Below, piece after piece: positions 6,927 through 7,650 of a DNA stretch of 7,650 nucleotides; the first letter of the stretch is position 1; each line of letters begins with the position of its first letter. The notes under the pieces were generated by a model. It searched no databases, had not been told where the DNA came from, and saw nothing but the letters and a program-made list of their open reading frames with translations. Source of the DNA: an uncultured bacterium (lineage in GTDB: Bacteria; Chloroflexota; Anaerolineae; JACIWP01); assembly GCA_903872005.1 (NCBI GenBank), contig CAIQJD010000967.1, positions 1 to 7,650 on the forward strand, given 5' to 3'. Position numbers and translations under genes: made by a program.

Positions 6927-7070
6927 GGGCGATTTCAAGAGTCCGCCCATAGTCTCACCGCAGAGGCATAGAGAACGCAAAGAAATTCAGGCTGAGGCGG
7001 GTGAACCCTGACCTTTCCCGAAACTCAGCGACCTCCGCGGTGGGGAAGCCGGGTGACTTTGAAATCACCC
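6927..7070. repeat. Outer inverted-repeat pair enclosing element copy B
   Basis: The left arm at 6927-6948 starts GGGCGATTTCAAGAGTC and ends CGCCC. The right arm at 7051-7070, read on the minus strand, is GGGTGATTTCAAAGTCACCC. The two arms are therefore inverted copies sharing GATTTCAA and AGTC. Each arm is itself a hairpin: GGGCG/CGCCC on the left and GGGTGA/TCACCC on the right. Together they enclose about 100 bp that include the ACCGCAGAGG-type element. The 365-bp gap 6787-7151 otherwise holds only the two divergent promoters and leaders. Confidence 0.65.
6956..7042. repeat. Inverted-repeat intergenic element, copy B (diverged)
   Basis: CACCGCAGAGG (6956-6966) pairs with CCTCCGCGGTG (7032-7042) with one mismatch. 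Inside the right arm CCCGAAACTC.GCG (7017-7030) matches CCGAAACTCTGCG of copy A (1486-1498), and the left arms share ACCGCAGAGGC. Copy B is shorter and more decayed than copy A, lacking the second GCAGAG block and the long pyrimidine run. It lies between the divergent kinase and methyltransferase promoters. No coding capacity is apparent. Confidence 0.65.
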
Positions 7071-7090
7071 TGCCCCGGCGCGCGGCGCCG

Positions 7091-7119
7091 TTGACAAGCC
7101 GGCCGGCGTATGCTAGAAT
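7091..7119 (+). promoter_or_regulatory. Near-consensus sigma-70 promoter for the homocysteine methyltransferase gene
   Basis: A perfect -35 TTGACA (7091-7096), a 17-bp spacer and the -10 TAGAAT (7114-7119) preceded by TGC, which also supplies an extended -10. Transcription should start near 7126, leaving a leader of only about 26 nt. The spacer contains the palindrome GCCGGCCGGC (7098-7107), and CGGCGC-GCG-GCGCCG (7076-7090) abuts the -35. Either could be an operator or simply G+C-rich sequence. Confidence 0.8.
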
Positions 7120-7137
7120 CGCCTCAGACTGACTGTC

Positions 7138-7144
7138 AGGAGGT
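7138..7144 (+). promoter_or_regulatory. Ribosome binding site fixing a GTG start
   Basis: AGGAGGT lies 7 nt before GTG at 7152. This near-perfect site and the absence of an in-frame ATG before the conserved DGATGT motif identify GTG as the start codon. Confidence 0.85.
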
Positions 7145-7151
7145 TACGCCT

Positions 7152-7650
7152 GTGAATTTCTCCGACGCGCTACGCAGTGGGCCCATCCTGGTCGCCGATG
7201 GGGCAACCGGCACGCTCTTGCAAGCCGCCGGCCTGCCCAACGGCGTCTTGCCCGAAGCATGGAACCTGAGCCAACCGGCGCGCATCGCCGCGGCCCACCA
7301 GGCTTATGTGGATGCCGGCGCGCGCATCATCCTGACCAACTCCTTCGGGGCGACGCGCATCAAGCTGGCGCACGCCCATCTAGAGGCCGACGCCCCGCGT
7401 TTCAACGCTGCGGCCGTGGAGATCGCCCGCGGCGTCGCCGGCGCCAACGTCCTGGTGGCCGGCGACATCGGCCCGACCGGCGAATTGCTGGAGCCGTTGG
7501 GGCCGCTGAGCGCCGATGCAGCACGCCGCGCCTTCGGCGAGCAGGCGCGCTGGCTGGCCGACGCCGGCGCGGACCTGATCGTCATTGAGACGATGAGCGA
7601 CCTGGGCGAGGCGCGGGCCGCCGTGGCCGGCGCGCTGGAGATGACCAAAC
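7152..7650 (+). CDS. Homocysteine S-methyltransferase family protein, N-terminal part (3' end outside window)
   Basis: Reading from GTG 7152 the frame stays open to the right edge (166 full codons). The product begins MNFSDALRSGPILVADGATG, then TLLQAAGL, TNSFGATRIKLA, VLVAGDIGPTGELLEPLG and LIVIETMSDLGEARA. These are the DGATGT, TNSF, GDIGPTG and ET(M)SDL.EA blocks of the homocysteine S-methyltransferase TIM barrel, which takes a methyl group from methyl-cobalamin, betaine, S-methylmethionine or another donor to make methionine. The zinc-ligand cysteines lie in the C-terminal half of this domain, beyond the window. It could therefore be a stand-alone enzyme, the N-terminus of cobalamin-dependent MetH, or a fusion with methylenetetrahydrofolate reductase; the visible part does not decide. 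No signal peptide is seen, so it is cytoplasmic. It has its own strong promoter and faces away from the kinase. Confidence 0.92.
   Translation, partial: MNFSDALRSGPILVADGATGTLLQAAGLPNGVLPEAWNLSQPARIAAAHQAYVDAGARIILTNSFGATRIKLAHAHLEADAPRFNAAAVEIARGVAGANVLVAGDIGPTGELLEPLGPLSADAARRAFGEQARWLADAGADLIVIETMSDLGEARAAVAGALEMTK

Noticed and set aside
6786..6980. 64-codon minus-strand frame upstream of the kinase
   Set aside because: It runs through repeat copy B and across the predicted promoter at 6877, so most of it would not be transcribed. Only the last 11 codons are kept as a possible leader peptide.
7120..7151. Riboswitch ahead of the methyltransferase gene
   Set aside because: Cobalamin, SAM or SAH riboswitches would be plausible for this family, but the leader after the strong promoter is only about 26 nt.
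7170..7648. Minus-strand frames of 69 and 114 codons and a + strand frame at 7259-7588
   Set aside because: All overlap the homocysteine methyltransferase frame, which has family motifs, a promoter and a ribosome site.

Overview
The window is G+C-rich, compactly coded bacterial chromosome with an abundance of GCCGGC palindromes. Gene content, a very large multi-PAS hybrid kinase and the ACCGCAGAGG-type intergenic repeats fit a Chloroflexota (Anaerolineae/Caldilineae-like) genome. That assignment is inference from style, not proof. No rRNA, tRNA, CRISPR array or transposase gene is visible.

Layout, left to right. (1) 1-903, + strand: the C-terminal 300 residues of a molybdopterin-dependent formate dehydrogenase alpha subunit, cut by the left edge. 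(2) 934-1401, +: a 155-residue pentapeptide-repeat protein only 30 bp downstream behind a strong Shine-Dalgarno, probably cotranscribed with the dehydrogenase. (3) 1402-1551: a convergent intergenic gap almost filled by a long inverted-repeat element (copy A). (4) 1552-6786, - strand: one giant gene for a membrane hybrid sensor histidine kinase: signal peptide, extracytoplasmic solute-binding domain, one membrane helix, eight PAS/PAC units, HisKA, HATPase_c and a C-terminal receiver. A perfect 13-bp hairpin lies inside its last codons. (5) 6787-7151: a 365-bp divergent gap with an extended -10 promoter for the kinase, a second diverged inverted-repeat element (copy B) nested inside an outer inverted repeat, and a near-consensus sigma-70 promoter reading right. 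(6) 7152-7650, +: the N-terminal 166 codons of a homocysteine S-methyltransferase-family protein, starting at GTG and cut by the right edge.

How the parts relate. Formate dehydrogenase and the homocysteine methyltransferase both touch one-carbon metabolism, but the kinase lies between them on the other strand, so a joint pathway is speculation. The kinase should sense an extracytoplasmic small ligand plus several cytoplasmic cues through its PAS array, and pass phosphate from His to its own receiver Asp. No HPt protein or DNA-binding partner is in the window. I see no clearly new enzymatic system. The most unusual signals are non-coding: the two related inverted-repeat elements bracketing the kinase gene, and the nested hairpin arms around copy B, which show one compensatory base-pair change.
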